Assembly: GCF_030272615.1 (NCBI RefSeq) | Contig: NC_081408.1 | Span: 621,176,476 to 621,236,475 of the forward strand | Length of the DNA: 60,000 bases | Reading direction: 5' to 3' | Source: Cryptomeria japonica | Taxonomy: Eukaryota; Streptophyta; Pinopsida; Cupressales; Cupressaceae | Shown: positions 21,263-33,526 of the stretch, one piece after another | How the letters are laid out: every line of letters begins with the position of its first letter | Numbering within the stretch: position 1 is the first letter of the stretch | The notes under the pieces: model-generated | The model's database searches: none | Told to the model about the DNA's origin: nothing | What the model saw: the letters and a program-made list of their open reading frames with translations, nothing else | Program-made: the position numbers and the translations under genes

Positions 21263-23147
21263 TTATTCTATGGCCAGAGACTTTAGACTCATCAGGACCA
21301 GCCGAGTCCCGAGTCACTCTCTAAAGACTACACTCCCCTACTAGGAATGCATTGAGGTCACTGTCTTTAGGAGTATATAAAAATAATTATATAAATAATC
21401 TTGAGTTCCACCTCAGAATTTGGCCTAAAGCCTCGGGAAGTTAAGCGAATCCATACGAGATTCCTTCTGAGTATGCATTGATGTAATTTTAACCTTCTAA
21501 TTAGCATTATCTATACCCTTTGACTGAGGGACTTAAGTAACTTTGAAAAACCATCAACTCACCCATACCCAAAACATAATCAAAGTACAAGGGACAACTT
21601 CATCCCTAGACTGCCTACATACTTGTTTCGGTAGAAGATCAACACATAAAGTATGTAGTTTTGGTTTCTAACTATGGTTTAATGTAAATTGTTTGGTGGG
21701 TACGCAACCCTTTCTAGGGTCAATTGTCTAGGCAGTTTCTCTATGGTTGCTACCCACGATGGTAGCTTTGTAGCAAAAGGGCTCAAGGTGGCCCTCTGCT
21801 CATGGCCTAAAACATCTAGGTCACATTTCCTATCAAATGTGTCACCCTTGACCCATTATCATTCACTTAAAAACATCAAGATAAATAAATTTCAAACATC
21901 ACACGCAACCAAACCCTAATGGGGTTTTCCAAGGTTTAACTGAGTGAATGTAAATTCATTTTAAAAAAATAATCTTTTTAGATTATAAATTCAAGGGGGA
22001 TTGCCTGCCCCTTATATTTTAACTTCCAAGTGACCCTTATTTCTCCCCGGCGATTTAGAGGGATGATGCCACAAACACCATTGTTGTAGCTTTATTAGGA
22101 ATTTAGGCTAGAATTCATGAATCTTAAGTAAGGCAATACTAATACAACTATGAAAAATAAACTATTATATACAAGGAATCATTGCTTGAAATTAAGAAAT
22201 AAGGTATAAATTTCACATAATCGAAAGGAACAAAATCAACTACTTTGGAATAGTAAACTATGATAATAATTAAAACTCCAAAACTTGAACTAAATACATG
22301 AAAGTACTAATTGGTTGGAAGCCATGATACTCATAAAAGATAACTTATGAAAATGATTGAATTAATTATAAGATTCTAAATGCTTGGAATAAAACTATTA
22401 CACCCTTCAATATGAATCATATTACTTGGAGGGTATTTTAAATGCTTGAAAGTAAAATTCAATTATATAATGGCCAATTATATCACTAAGAAAACCCAAC
22501 AAATTCTTTTTTTTAATTTTAATTTTTACTAGTTTTTTTATAATCAAAACCATGAGAGAGAGGACTAAGTTGTTATGTACTCAAATAAGGAAGTAAATAG
22601 TGTTCAAAATTCAACTACCTTATAGTATTTTGTACCTCACTTATAACCCATTATAAATACTAGTAGACTAAATGATTAAACCCTTCACCCAAATACGCTC
22701 ATGAAGTGTTCATATTCACCAACTTTAAATTATAATAGAATGTTTTCCCTCTCTAAATATTTGTAAATAAAATCTATATAAATTAGACATAAATTCTAAT
22801 TTTAATATTATTATTGAATTATAAATAAATATGATATTTATATATATAATTTCAAATTCACATTTCTAATACCATATTACTAATGGAATATTTTACTCAT
22901 TTCTATTTAATAAACAAGAAATAAATCCTTGATAATAGGAAAGCATCTTATCTTGGAAATAAGCATATCCTAAATAATAGAAATGCATCTTATCCTAGAC
23001 ATAAACATTTCTTATTAAGGTGAAACATGATCTCCCAAAAGCCTTAATCCTAGCCTTATTTTATGATCCTTTCCTTTTTTTTTGTTTCCTTATTTTTGAC
23101 CCACCAATCCAAGATAAGGAAGCATTCCTTATGACAAAGAATAAGAT
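21263..23147. other. Non-coding AT-rich stretch
   Basis: No supported gene. The part 21280-22080 is of more mixed composition (for example CCCGAGTCACTCTC, CCTCGGGAAGTTAAG) and could be an LTR or untranslated remnant of an unidentified element. The remainder, to 23147, is very AT-rich with short unclassified ORFs only. Confidence 0.35.
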
Positions 23148-23157
23148 ATATATATAT

Positions 23158-23160
<3 letters not shown>

Positions 23161-23210
<50 letters not shown>
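23161..23210. repeat. (GA)25 microsatellite
   Basis: Uninterrupted GA dinucleotides, preceded by a short (TA)n run at about 23148-23157. Confidence 0.95.
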
Positions 23211-23214
<4 letters not shown>

Positions 23215-25250
23215 TTTTATTTTTGCTTCCTACATGAGCCTACTTAGTAAAAAAACCAGGTTTCCCTTTTCTTTATCTTCTTGCTAGAACCTATCCTTCT
23301 TTATAGAAACAAATCTCTTATCTTTAGTCAACAAATTTATAAGTATACATTCACATTAGTAAATAAATCATATATATTGACTTTTAAATAGTAAAAATGT
23401 ATTTACCCAACACATGGGAATGCATGTATTAGTTATAACATTTTATTTATATTATTTATTTATTTAACTTTGTATTCTAATTATAAACAAGAAATGGTCA
23501 AGAGAATGAATTCTAACTATATTAATAATATTAACATTAACATCAATATTACTATTCAATCCATGTTAATAGGTGAACCCCCTTATTACTGTAAATGTTA
23601 TGATTTTAACAAATTTATGAAGATATATAGACATATATAATGCTGCAAATTTATTAACATTAGTAGCTCCTTTTTTTTTGACACCCTTCCACGCCCATAC
23701 AAAGAGTGTTTTCTCCAAACACTTAGCTACAATTTGCAGCCATTAAAGGTTCATCTAATAATATTTCTTTAACCTATTCCATGCGCTAGATTTTATAGGT
23801 TTTGTAATGTTCATCCTTACTGAAAGTTTTTGCTAGAACTCTTCTTCTCTTATTTATTTAACTATATTTATATAGTTTTTTTTTCTAAATCAATCAAAGG
23901 CCATAATGTTTCAAAGGATGCAAGGGCAAGATTCAATCGAGCAATACGTGTAGGCATAACATTGTAGGTTGCGGTCATATTATTATGCAGAAAGGATTGA
24001 ACATATTCAGGGGAAGTATCCAAGGCATTAATATGTCACCCCCTACCTACATAATTGATGTAAAAATTTGTACATTCCTACAGGCATGTTGCTTGCATAG
24101 AAAGATAACCATTTGCAACCTTTCCTTATTTCTTCTTACTACTGCCATCTCAATGGTCAATAAAGTACAACGGTCAATTCTATAATATGTTTTCCCAATT
24201 ATCTTGTTGGAGGGTTCACAAAACACAGATCTAAATTACCAACTCGTATTAGTTGTAAGAGTTGTGGTTTTAAATAGGTAATATCCAACATCAAAGACCT
24301 CCAAAAGAATGAGATCCATTGTGCCTATATAAGTATATCATCAAGGATAGCGATACCTTCCTCATTCAACTGGATCCTTCCTCTTTATCTACCACTAATT
24401 CTCTTCTCTCGTCCCTCCCTCCTTGCATTCGCCATTTTCTTATTCATTACCACCACTCCTTTCTTAGCGTCCACTCTTCTATCATACTAACGTGCACTCT
24501 TCTATAACAGCTTTTTTTGATAGATTTTATTCCCCCTTTCACCAATGTCGTTGTACTCTACCAACTCACTTTATGCCTTTCTCACCTCATGCATTATTCA
24601 CCTTGTGTTTTCCATTTATTATTTCTTTACTGCTGTCACCTCTGCTTTATTGGTAGATAGGCATAGTCAACTTATTTCCTTCTACAGTGGCTCTATTTAT
24701 TTAGCTTCAAGATGGTAAATGGATTATATCATTTTAATGATAGACATTAATAATAATAATAACAATAAATAACAAGTTTTTCCAAAGTCTAAAAGAGAGT
24801 TATGACAAATCTGGGGATGAAGGGAGGGCAACTGGTAGCACCCGGTCTCTGAATGTAGGGGAGGTAGGCTCGTCTATTACTAGGCCGCAAGCTATGGAAA
24901 GTCACTACATCGACCACAGTCTATTGGAGGACTAAACTAGAAAATTTGTTTGCTTGACTTTAATTATAAGAAAATCATATATATACTGAATATTGTTAGC
25001 GATAGGAATATGTTGGGCTAGATTTTACGACTTTGAGAAAAATAATCTTTCAGTGATACATTATCAGACTTTAGGAATTTTGTTTTCAATAAAGATGACA
25101 ACTCAAATGGTTCATATAGAATATAATATACAGGAAGTTATTGGTCAATGCTCTTAGTTTTGAATGCATATTTTAATGTACAAATTTTTTTAGTTTTGTT
25201 TCTGTTGAATGCCTAGTTGTTTGTATATGAAGGCCATATAAATAAAAGAG
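23211..25250. other. Non-coding stretch
   Basis: AT-rich, no supported gene, RNA or repeat boundary. Short ORFs near 23985 and 24319 have no recognisable domain and low-complexity or Ser/Leu-rich composition. Confidence 0.3.
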
Positions 25251-25906
25251 TAATGAAATTCTTATGATGCACAATCATGGTATGTAGCCAGGCATACAGG
25301 TGATCCATTCTCGTAAATGGCTTTGAATCACGGAAGTAGTTCTGTTAAGTCATTTTAGCTTGCATACTATGTAAAACTCAGTAGGGGTAACTGTTCTTAG
25401 GGATAATAGCTAGTAATATTTTAGTGAAATTTGAATTATAGTCAGAATGGCTTCTCTGGCATCTCATAAGTTGGTTTTAAGGTTTACTAACTAACAAGCT
25501 GACAAATTTATGAGTTCTAGTGATTGTAAGATTTTCAGGTTAAAATATTACCCAGTAAAGATTGTGGAGATTAAGAGAAAGGTCTCGACACGATCATTGA
25601 TAGAGCTGGTGATCTAGCAACAGAAATAAAGATGAAGAAGATGAATTAATGGCTCAAGAGGAATTGAACCGTGGAAGCAAAGTACCAAATTAAAATCTCA
25701 TCAATGGTAGTTAGTTAATGGTGTAATAAATGGGTAATGGCTAGGAATGTAATGTATAATATATTCCAGGATTGGATTCCTTGGGTGAGACCGAAGGTTT
25801 TCTTACCCAATTCTTTCCTAGCAGTGCCCACACTGAATTGAGATTGTAAAACTCTTAAAATTAATAAAATTATTTGGCTACGACCTTTTACCTATCAAAA
25901 AAATAA
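25250..25906 (+). repeat. Retroposon-like 3' end with short A tail
   Basis: The segment ends ATTTGGCTACGACCTTTTAC followed by CTATCAAAAAAATAA (25873-25908), which resembles the 3' ends of plant LINEs (CCTTTTACC.ATCAAAA). The start is arbitrary and no coding blocks are seen upstream, so it is at best an untranslated LINE or SINE remnant. Confidence 0.35.
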
Positions 25907-26550
25907 ATTATTACTAATAGTTTTATTTTCATTATTTTTTAATGAAAGTAACTAGGTGGATCATGCAGGTGCATAGTTTTGTCTCCATTAACTTTTTACA
26001 AAAGATTATTTTCTATGCATCCTTTATTTGATCAAATCTTATCATTTGATTATTAAAACAATTAAATATTTAAAAATTAAAAATTAAATCCTATAATTTA
26101 TACCATGTTAATATTCTAACTATAAGTGCTCTAAATGTTTACCCCAAATATAGCTAACTCTAATTTTCAAGCAAAAATATCTACATTTGGGTCATTTTAG
26201 ACCATCATTAGCTTAAACTCGTCATTATGCTTCCTTTCATTTCATGTTTTCTCTTGATTAGTTTGGATTTCAGGTGGCAGGAATTTTGCTTTTGGAATCA
26301 ATCTTAATTTGAACAAAGGAATAACTTTTGTAGGAAAAATAGAAAGCAAGTTATGATTGGAAATGGAAAACTCTCATTAAATATTCACAATAATAAATTT
26401 CATAAACACATTTATATCAAATAATAAAACCTCATTTCTTTCTAAATCAAAAAAAGTTAAACTTATAACTTCTCATAAAAGAAATTGATTTGGAATAGAT
26501 ATTTCTTAACAATTAAAGATTGTTTAACTATATACAAAAAGGGTCTTACA
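25907..26550. other. Non-coding AT-rich stretch
   Basis: Nothing recognised apart from A/T runs. Confidence 0.3.
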
Positions 26551-27433
26551 TGTGATCACCCAATCCATAGATTTATCCTCAAACCTCTTATCTAAATTAG
26601 TGAGTAATTAATCTTTTATACTATAGGTAATTTGATATGGAGCGTTTTTTAATGCATTTGTTGGTTGACCTTTGCTCTTATAAAAGATTCCATATAGTAC
26701 GACTAGAAAAAATGTTATAATTTCCATATGTGCTATTGGCCTTGGCGTCATGCTTAAACAATGCCACACTAAAAGGAGCCACGCAAGGGTTGGAGAGGAA
26801 ATTAGTTAAATTAGTTTTATGTAGGCTGGCCCTCTGTTAGTTAAATATTAACTCCGTAAAACGTCAATCACGGCGTCTCTACAATAATAATTTGACCCCG
26901 TTGAAAATGTAAACAGCCGTTCTCAATTCCAAACATCCAAGCGTCGTACAAGGGAAGGACGCGGCGTCATTGAATTTTCTTATCGAAAAAGATTGATTCT
27001 GCAAATTAAATATGGTTTACCAGTTCAAATTAAACTTAGATTTCACAACTCTAATGTGTTTTGATAATTTGCAATTTTTTGATTCTATTGTGTGAGAATT
27101 TTTGTATGAATGTTTCAGATCATATTTCATGATCTATCGTCAGAATTGAATTGTGTGAGAGTTTTTGTATCAATATTTATTTTCTTTATGCACTCTTTCA
27201 TTCTGATGATAGATCACAAAGAAGTATGATGAAAAACGTGGATACAAAAACTTTCTCACACAATCGAATCTAAAAATAATTATAAATTATCAATATAATA
27301 AATTACAAAAATCTAATATCATCAAATATATTTTTCCAAATTAAATCTACCTGGATTCTGTAGGTTTAATGGCGGCAAAAAGGCCTATCCAATGTTATCT
27401 AGTCACCAATTTGATAAGAACTTGGCATCATCA
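26551..27433 (+). repeat. R1 dispersed repeat, copy 1
   Basis: Homologous to 52214-52922 from GTGATCACC through CCTTGGCGTC, ATTTGACCCCGTTGAAA and CATCCAAGCGTCGTACAAGG to CTAGTCACCAATTTGATAAG. It is interrupted by a fold-back insertion at about 27035-27340. No coding potential is seen. See also 49060, 51025 and 56197. Confidence 0.8.
27050..27300. mobile_element. Fold-back (MITE-like) insertion in R1 copy 1
   Basis: Arms 27059-27143 and 27203-27293 are imperfect inverted repeats (GATTCTATTGTGTGAGAA versus the reverse complement of TTCTCACACAATCGAATC, and ATCTATCGTCAG versus the complement of CTGATGATAGAT). A shorter relative of the arm (AATTGTGTGAGAGTTTTTG) lies between them. The segment is absent from R1 copy 3, which supports insertion. 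Target duplication not resolved. Confidence 0.6.
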
Positions 27434-28400
27434 GAAACAAGGGTGGATAAATTTATCAAGGAGATTGGCATTATGCTAGATGTCAAATTTGTAATCAATA
27501 TGAATAACGAAAGGATTATCAGTCATGTTAAATGGCCTAGAAATGAAGAGTCCTGAGAATAATACAGGTCAAACTCAAAAGAAGTTTTTGACACTTTTAT
27601 ATTAATTCATTATGTACCATGGTTGTGTTTTTGTTTAAGTTTATTCTTGTGAAGCTAGATATAATTGGTTTTCTAAGCCATCGAAGTTCCACTTCAAGAA
27701 AAATCAAGGGAGATGTCCAAAAGATTATGAATTTCTCTCTCAAAATATTAATGGTGGTAGCTCCAAGTGGAACAATATGATAAGAGGTTTGGGAGAAAAA
27801 GATTGATCCAACTTCTTTCCATTATTTAATTACAATTGTAATTAGAGACAATGTTCTTATTAGAGCAAATATATTAGTGGCAATAGAATTCTCTTTCAAA
27901 TGACTAGCTTTCTTACAAGGTTGCATCCTCTCCTTTTAAGAGCCCATAATTGAGCTAATTATGCCCTATCAATTTTTTATTTGAATTTTTTTAATTAAAT
28001 AATGATATTGTGGAGAATATAAGATAATTAGACACTTGTGTTGCATATTCAATTGAAGTGAGCATGTCCTTTTACTATATTGATTTGTTTATGTGCTTGG
28101 GTGTTTAGAAGAGACTATCTTCTTTGTTGATATTAGTAAAACAACTTAGAACTTGGTATATATGGGTTATTTATTTTTGTACATGAAGATCAATCTTAGA
28201 GAAATTTATAAGAATTACTATAAATAATTCAAGTAGAAACTTTTGGAAACCATGAATAAAGTACTATATTAAATAATCTATTCTAAATTCGTTTGTAAAT
28301 CCATTTGCAATAAATTAACATAAAATTTAAGCTTATTTTAAATCTTAATTTGTCTCCATTTTATTTGGGGTGTTTCAAGGAATTTATCAAGTTTCTAGGC
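27434..28400. other. Non-coding AT-rich stretch
   Basis: No supported feature; short, unremarkable ORFs only. Confidence 0.3.
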
Positions 28401-28774
28401 ATAGACTTTATGTCCTTGTGTTAAATTTCAATTAGTAGGTCATTCAAGTAACATCTAGAATTATAATATGTTTTATTTGTGATAGTCCAAACCTTGCAAG
28501 CTATAGGAACATGTTGATGCATGTAAAAGCTTAACTTGTAGATCAAACCTCCACAAGAGCAATGAGTCTCACTAATCAATGAATTGCATTGATGATAAAA
28601 TGAGATGGATAATAATGTACAAAACATCCTATATGTAAAGAAAGGATGAATGTATTGATAGATTTTGTTACCAATGCTCCCAGTGGAAGTAGTGACTAAC
28701 AAAGGAAAAAATTAAATGTATTTGACTAAGTTAAACTTAAGTAGATATGCATGAAATAAATATGTTCACCAACA
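28401..28774 (-). repeat. 3' LTR of the split copia
   Basis: On the - strand TGTTGGTGAACAT starts at 28774, directly after an AAGGGGGGG purine tract (28775-28783). From 28774 down to about 28540 it matches 46521-46285. The lower end is approximate. Confidence 0.6.
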
Positions 28775-28783
28775 CCCCCCCTT
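28775..28783 (-). other. Copia polypurine tract
   Basis: AAGGGGGGG on the - strand immediately before the LTR start TGTTGG; primes plus-strand synthesis in LTR elements. Confidence 0.65.
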
Positions 28784-29049
28784 GAGTGCAACTTAGGGAG
28801 AAATATGCAAGATATGCAATCAACAAATGAAAATACAATATAAGATATAAGATATTTATGGGTCATGGAAACAACACCATAGTAGGTACACATGTACAAC
28901 TAAAATGCAATGAAACACAATCTCTCACAATTGGGGAAAAGGTGGAAAAACTTATGGGAGAAAAATCCTCTCCAAAAGGGAAAAAAAGTGAAAGGAATGA
29001 GGACTACTTCCTTCACCCCTTACATCAATTAAAATTTAACATAGCGAGG

Positions 29050-29465
29050 AGATGCCAAAGGTTTAGTGAAGATGTCTACAACTTAATACTATGTAGGTAA
29101 ATCTCTAAATGAAGAACACCATCTTGTTCGAGTTGTTCAATGAAGTGAATGTGGATTTCAATATGGTTAGTGCAATGATGCTCCACTAGGTTGTGAGAAA
29201 TATGTATGGCACTCTAATTATCACACCAAATAGTCGTGGGATGATTAGTAGGAAAGCCAAAATCATCCATTAACTTTGAAAGCCAATGAAATTCTTGACT
29301 AGCCAAGATTGCTCCTTGATACTCGACCTTAGTTGATGATAATGCAATAGCAGTCTTCTTCTTGTATCACCAAGAAAATGGACCAGATTTAGACAAAATA
29401 CAAATATAGAGGTATACTTTCGATCATCAACATCACCAGCCCAATCTGAGGAAATGAAGCACAAT
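29050..29465 (-). pseudogene. Copia RNase H fragment
   Basis: Reads SSDWAGDVDDRK (first Asp), then after a frameshift VEYQGAI (Glu) and TIWCDN (Asp), followed by the usual copia tail through VDIFTKPL-like sequence near 29060. The first codon continues directly from the RT fragment that ends at 40354 once the transposon and one CAAT copy are removed. The chain is broken by frameshifts and stops. Confidence 0.75.
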
Positions 29466-29488
29466 GGGTCAGTGCAAGAAGATGAGTC
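29466..29488 (+). repeat. Left terminal inverted repeat of the DNA transposon
   Basis: Begins GGGTCAGTGCAAG and includes ATGAGTC at 29482-29488. It pairs with the right end at 40331-40353. A perfect 22-bp palindrome (29488-29509) follows at once. Confidence 0.75.
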
Positions 29489-29509
29489 CACTTTTTGGCC
29501 AAAAAGTGG
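29488..29509. other. Perfect 22-bp palindrome inside the left end
   Basis: CCACTTTTTGG followed by its exact complement CCAAAAAGTGG. It sits at the inner edge of the left terminal repeat and has no counterpart that I can see at the right end. Confidence 0.9.
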
Positions 29510-30537
29510 AAGTGTTTTCCCTGTTTTTCAGATTTTGTCTCACTTGAGCTTAAATTTTGAAACACTTAGAGATTGAATCTTGGAAAAAGTTAGTAATATA
29601 AAAGATAGCTCTCTGAGTGTACTTTTCAAATATATAATTTATTTTAATACCCACATAATAAAAAATAACTTTTTGAATGGAGTTCTAAAAACTATTTTTT
29701 AAAAATGCCTGTTTCAGGACCATACCATGCATGTGTACGACCCACACTTTTTGACACAATTAAAATTATTTTCTAAAACCATTTTGGGAAATGGTTTGTA
29801 ACACACTGAAGATTGATGAGCATATTTTTCTGTATTTTTTTTTCAAATATTTTTTTTTAATTAATTTTTTAATGGCCGTAATTATCTTTTTAAAAATTTG
29901 ACGTGTACGACCCACATAATTTGATGTAAACTTAGCATTTTTTGAATGTTTTTTTTTAAAATTCAAAAGAATTTTGTGTAGATTGATGACATATAATTTT
30001 TTTTTCAAAATTCATTAAAATAAAAAAAGTTATTAAATTAAGAAAATTAGTTAATATTTCAAATTTATGAACCTAATTTAGTATAAATTAAATGAAAAAT
30101 AGTTAAAATAATCAATTTTTAAATTAATTTACATATTTAGAATCTAGACAGTATAATCTGAAATGGGTTTCAATTTCATATAAAAATTCTCTGATTAGAG
30201 GCACGTAAACTATTTCATTTCATCATATTTGTGCTTTCATTCATGGAGCTTTGAATTTGCAGGTTCATGTCTCAGGTGTGGCCATCCCAGACCTATCCCG
30301 GGCCTAATCCCGAGGCAAGAGGTGGGTTGTGAATTCAAATTTTGCATAACGGGCCCCCGTTTCTAAATAACCGTTACTATAAAAAAGAAGATAGATTGCA
30401 TCGATTTACGACACTATCATTGAAATCCGTACTGACAGATTTTTTACATCATTTGGCAGTACTTTTTAATATTTTTTACATGATTTTTTGAAGAACTCAG
30501 TAAAAAGATATTATTTTTTGAAGACGAGTTTGTAAAA
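29510..30537. other. Left subterminal region / 5' flank of the transposase gene
   Basis: AT-rich with two copies of TGTACGACCCACA (near 29736 and 29910) followed by related sequence (GATTGATGA near 29811 and 29981), i.e. a diverged direct repeat of about 170-175 bp. It also holds one GGGCCCCCG palindrome at 30350-30358 and a GC-rich patch at 30285-30330. The promoter of the transposase gene should lie here; no convincing TATA box was singled out. Confidence 0.45.
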
Positions 30538-33526
30538 ATGGGTTCTAAGCAACGTCAAAAGAAAAAAAAGAGGACAATGACAGTGGACAAAATTCAAGCA
30601 CAAAGAGAGAAGGAGGCAAAACGCCAAAGAGATCGAAGATCAGAACAACGACAATTGAATAACACTTCTGAAGCATCTAGTTCAGTGCCCATTGTAGATG
30701 AGACCATTGAAGACATCATGATGGACGCAAGAAATGTAGAACCACACACGGGTATGACTGTTGATGCAAATGTTGATGTGGATGCGAATCCTGGTATGTT
30801 TTTAAATCCCGATGACTATGATGCCAATCAAATTGCTGATTTAAATGAAACTGGATATAAATTTCATACACCAATATGAAAAGAAATAAAAATTGAAAAT
30901 ATTACACCACCCTCTCTAAAAGAAAATGAATGTAATTTGTTTACTATTGATAGCAATGTGCTAGATAATCTTAATGGGTTAGTTTCTTGGAGACAAATCA
31001 GAACACATGCAAACAGATTATATAAACAATTTTTCTATAATAAAAAGTTAGGATTCCAATGTCAATTAATGCTACAATTAATAAAAATGTTAAAAATGCG
31101 TAAAGTCATGAAAAAAATAGGTATTTATGCAAAACCAAAAAGAAAAGATGAATCATATAAGCAAGTTGTATCTACTGTTGCCAGTGCCATCGATTCTATA
31201 GGAAAAACAAGTCGATCTAAAGATAAGAATGCAGCACGTAGAGTTATAACGACTGCTATAGTTGACAAAATGATTGTTAGTAAAACAATGTTAAGTGATA
31301 TAAGTGGCTATTTGAACTTACATCATAGAACCTTGTCAAGAGCGGCCAAAAGAAGAGACACAATTGAAATTGATCCACTAAACCATTGTTGGAGTTTTAG
31401 TGGTAGACTTCAAAGGTCGGACATGAAATTAAATGATGAAACTAAACAATTAATTGCAAAATTTTGGCATGATAACACTAGAGTTTCATCAAATGCTAGA
31501 GATGTTTTAAAGTTAAGGGTGGGATCAAAAATTCGTGATCCTCATCCAAAACATCTTCTTGACATGACTCAAACTGAATTCTTTAAAAAATTTAGTGATG
31601 AATCTATGTTAATGAATTCACGAATTAGTCAAAGATCATTTGAAAAATGCAAACCCTGGTATGTTAAAATCAATAAACAAAGAATATCTTCTTGTTGTAA
31701 AACTCATGTCCAATTTCGTTACTATTATGATGTTTTTCGATATATTCGTTGTATGTTGCATGGTAATGATCTTGTGTAGGATTGTGGTGTTTATGTTCCA
31801 CTTGAAACTATAAAAGATTTTATTGGAAGTTTATTTTGTAAACCACCTAATGAACAATTATTTCTTTCCAGTTCATGCATTTATTGTGGTGTTTGCATGA
31901 ACATGTTTCATCTGAGTTTGGACAAAAAAGGTTGATGTTAGGAGATTTAAAAATATAGAATACCCTCTAAAGGATGGAAAGATGGGGAAACGTTTAGAAT
32001 TGATTACAGAACAGAATAGTGTGAATGCATTTATTAGTGAGTTTAAAACTCATATTGTTCCAAAATATGTGAAACATTCCCAACATGCCCGATGGCTTGA
32101 TGGACAGTTTCGCATATGCAAGAACACATTTCCAGTTGGAACAATAGTATCAGTTGTGGATTTTGCAGAAAATTATACTCTAAAACCACAAGAGGAAACT
32201 CAATCACAATACTACAACTCAGTGCAAGTGGCCATATTTGTGCACATTATATATAGACATGACCATGACAGTACAGAAGATAACAGAAAAATTTTGAGGG
32301 AGTATCATTTCTATGTTAGCGATAATCGATTACACTCTTCAGAGTTTGTCCAACATTGCTTCGAGGTATTTTATGATAATCTTAAGGAAAGAGAAATTGA
32401 CATGAAACAACATATGATATGGTCAGATAACTGCACTGGACAATTCAAAAATGTAAGAATGTTTTATTGGCTATGCAAAGTTCACAAGATAACCAATGTC
32501 CAACATTTATGGAGTTTTTTTGAAGCGGGACATGGTAAGGGGGAACACGATGGAGCCGGTGCATGTATAAAAAGAGCTCTTGCTAGAGAACAATTGAAAT
32601 TTGAGGATGCAGTGAAATTCAGAGATGCTCGTGCAGTTGTAGATTGGTGCAATTCAAAGTTGTCAAAAGGATCAACTGAAAACTCTGCAATTCGACATTT
32701 CTTCTGGTTGATAGAGGAAGATAGTATTCCTATTCGGCATGATTGTAATACCATCATTGGATCAGCTAAATGGCATTCATTTAAGAGTTCTAATTCAAAC
32801 ACATGGACTATATTCCCAAGGCAACTTGCTTGCTTTTGTCAATTTTGTGTTTCCGGAGATTGGGAATTTTGTGAGAATAAAGAATGGGTTGAAGAATGGC
32901 AACACAGATCATTGACACCCATAGATGCAAATGATCCGCATGAAAGAACTGATGAAGATATGGATCAAATGTTTGCATCAAATGACTATGATCACATTTC
33001 AGATCTTATACAACAAGGTAAAATTATTTTTGAAATTTGTTTTGATTTATTAAATAGTACATAAATTTATGAAATCTTACAGTGTATATTTTTGTTTTTA
33101 TTTCTCATTAAATATTAAAATAAAATTGTTTTGTGCACAGTACATGTCTATGTTGTTGTTGCACCAGAGGACAATGAAGACGGGATAGAGTATTGGTTCG
33201 CTCGATGTGTAGAGCCAAAACATAAGCTAACTACTCCTCGAGTAGATGATGATGGTTATGACTATCCAACAGGATCTGTGGTTGTTGTTGGCACTTGGCT
33301 ACGCAAATATCTAACAAGAAAGAATGGATTGCCCGCATTTGAAGATTATGAATTAGAGAAGAAGATTATACATTACTCGCATTTGGTAGTGGCAACTAAT
33401 ATAAAATTGGATAGATATCGTGGCAGGCCTACTAATAAACAATTATGGACTCTCTCTATGGAAGAGCATGAGACAATTATAAATGCTTTGCAAAAGAGAG
33501 AGGATGCAGATGGTATAACGGAATGA
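30538..33526 (+). pseudogene. DDD-type (Sola-like) transposase, two exons, lightly damaged
   Basis: ATG at 30538 (context AAAATGG). The N-terminus is highly basic (KQRQKKKKRTMTVDK, then Arg/Glu/Gln-rich), followed by an acidic segment, a helix-rich DNA-binding-like part (30937-31776) and a CIYCGVC Cys motif. The catalytic domain follows: VVDFAENY (first Asp), WSDNCTGQFKN (second) and HGKGEHDGAGACIKRAL (third). A GT-AG intron at 33018-33140 joins QQ to VHVYVVVAPEDNEDG in frame. The last exon carries YWFARC and VVVGTWLRKY, possibly a BAH-like module. Damage is limited to TGA at 30877-30879, TAG at 31777-31779 and one or two small indels between about 31890 and 31931. Length would be about 950 residues. 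Confidence 0.7.
33018..33140 (+). other. Intron of the transposase gene
   Basis: Begins GTAAAATT after CAACAAG and ends TTTTGTGCACAG. It is 123 bp, very AT-rich and phase 1. Joining the exons gives an uninterrupted frame through to TGA at 33524-33526. Confidence 0.8.

Noticed and set aside
21689-21919. 76-codon + strand ORF
   Set aside because: No domain, no splice context and no neighbouring coding sequence; not supported as a gene.
31871-31931. Additional intron in the transposase gene
   Set aside because: TTTCTTTCCAG at 31861-31871 looks like an acceptor, but no matching donor gives a continuous frame; small indels are simpler.
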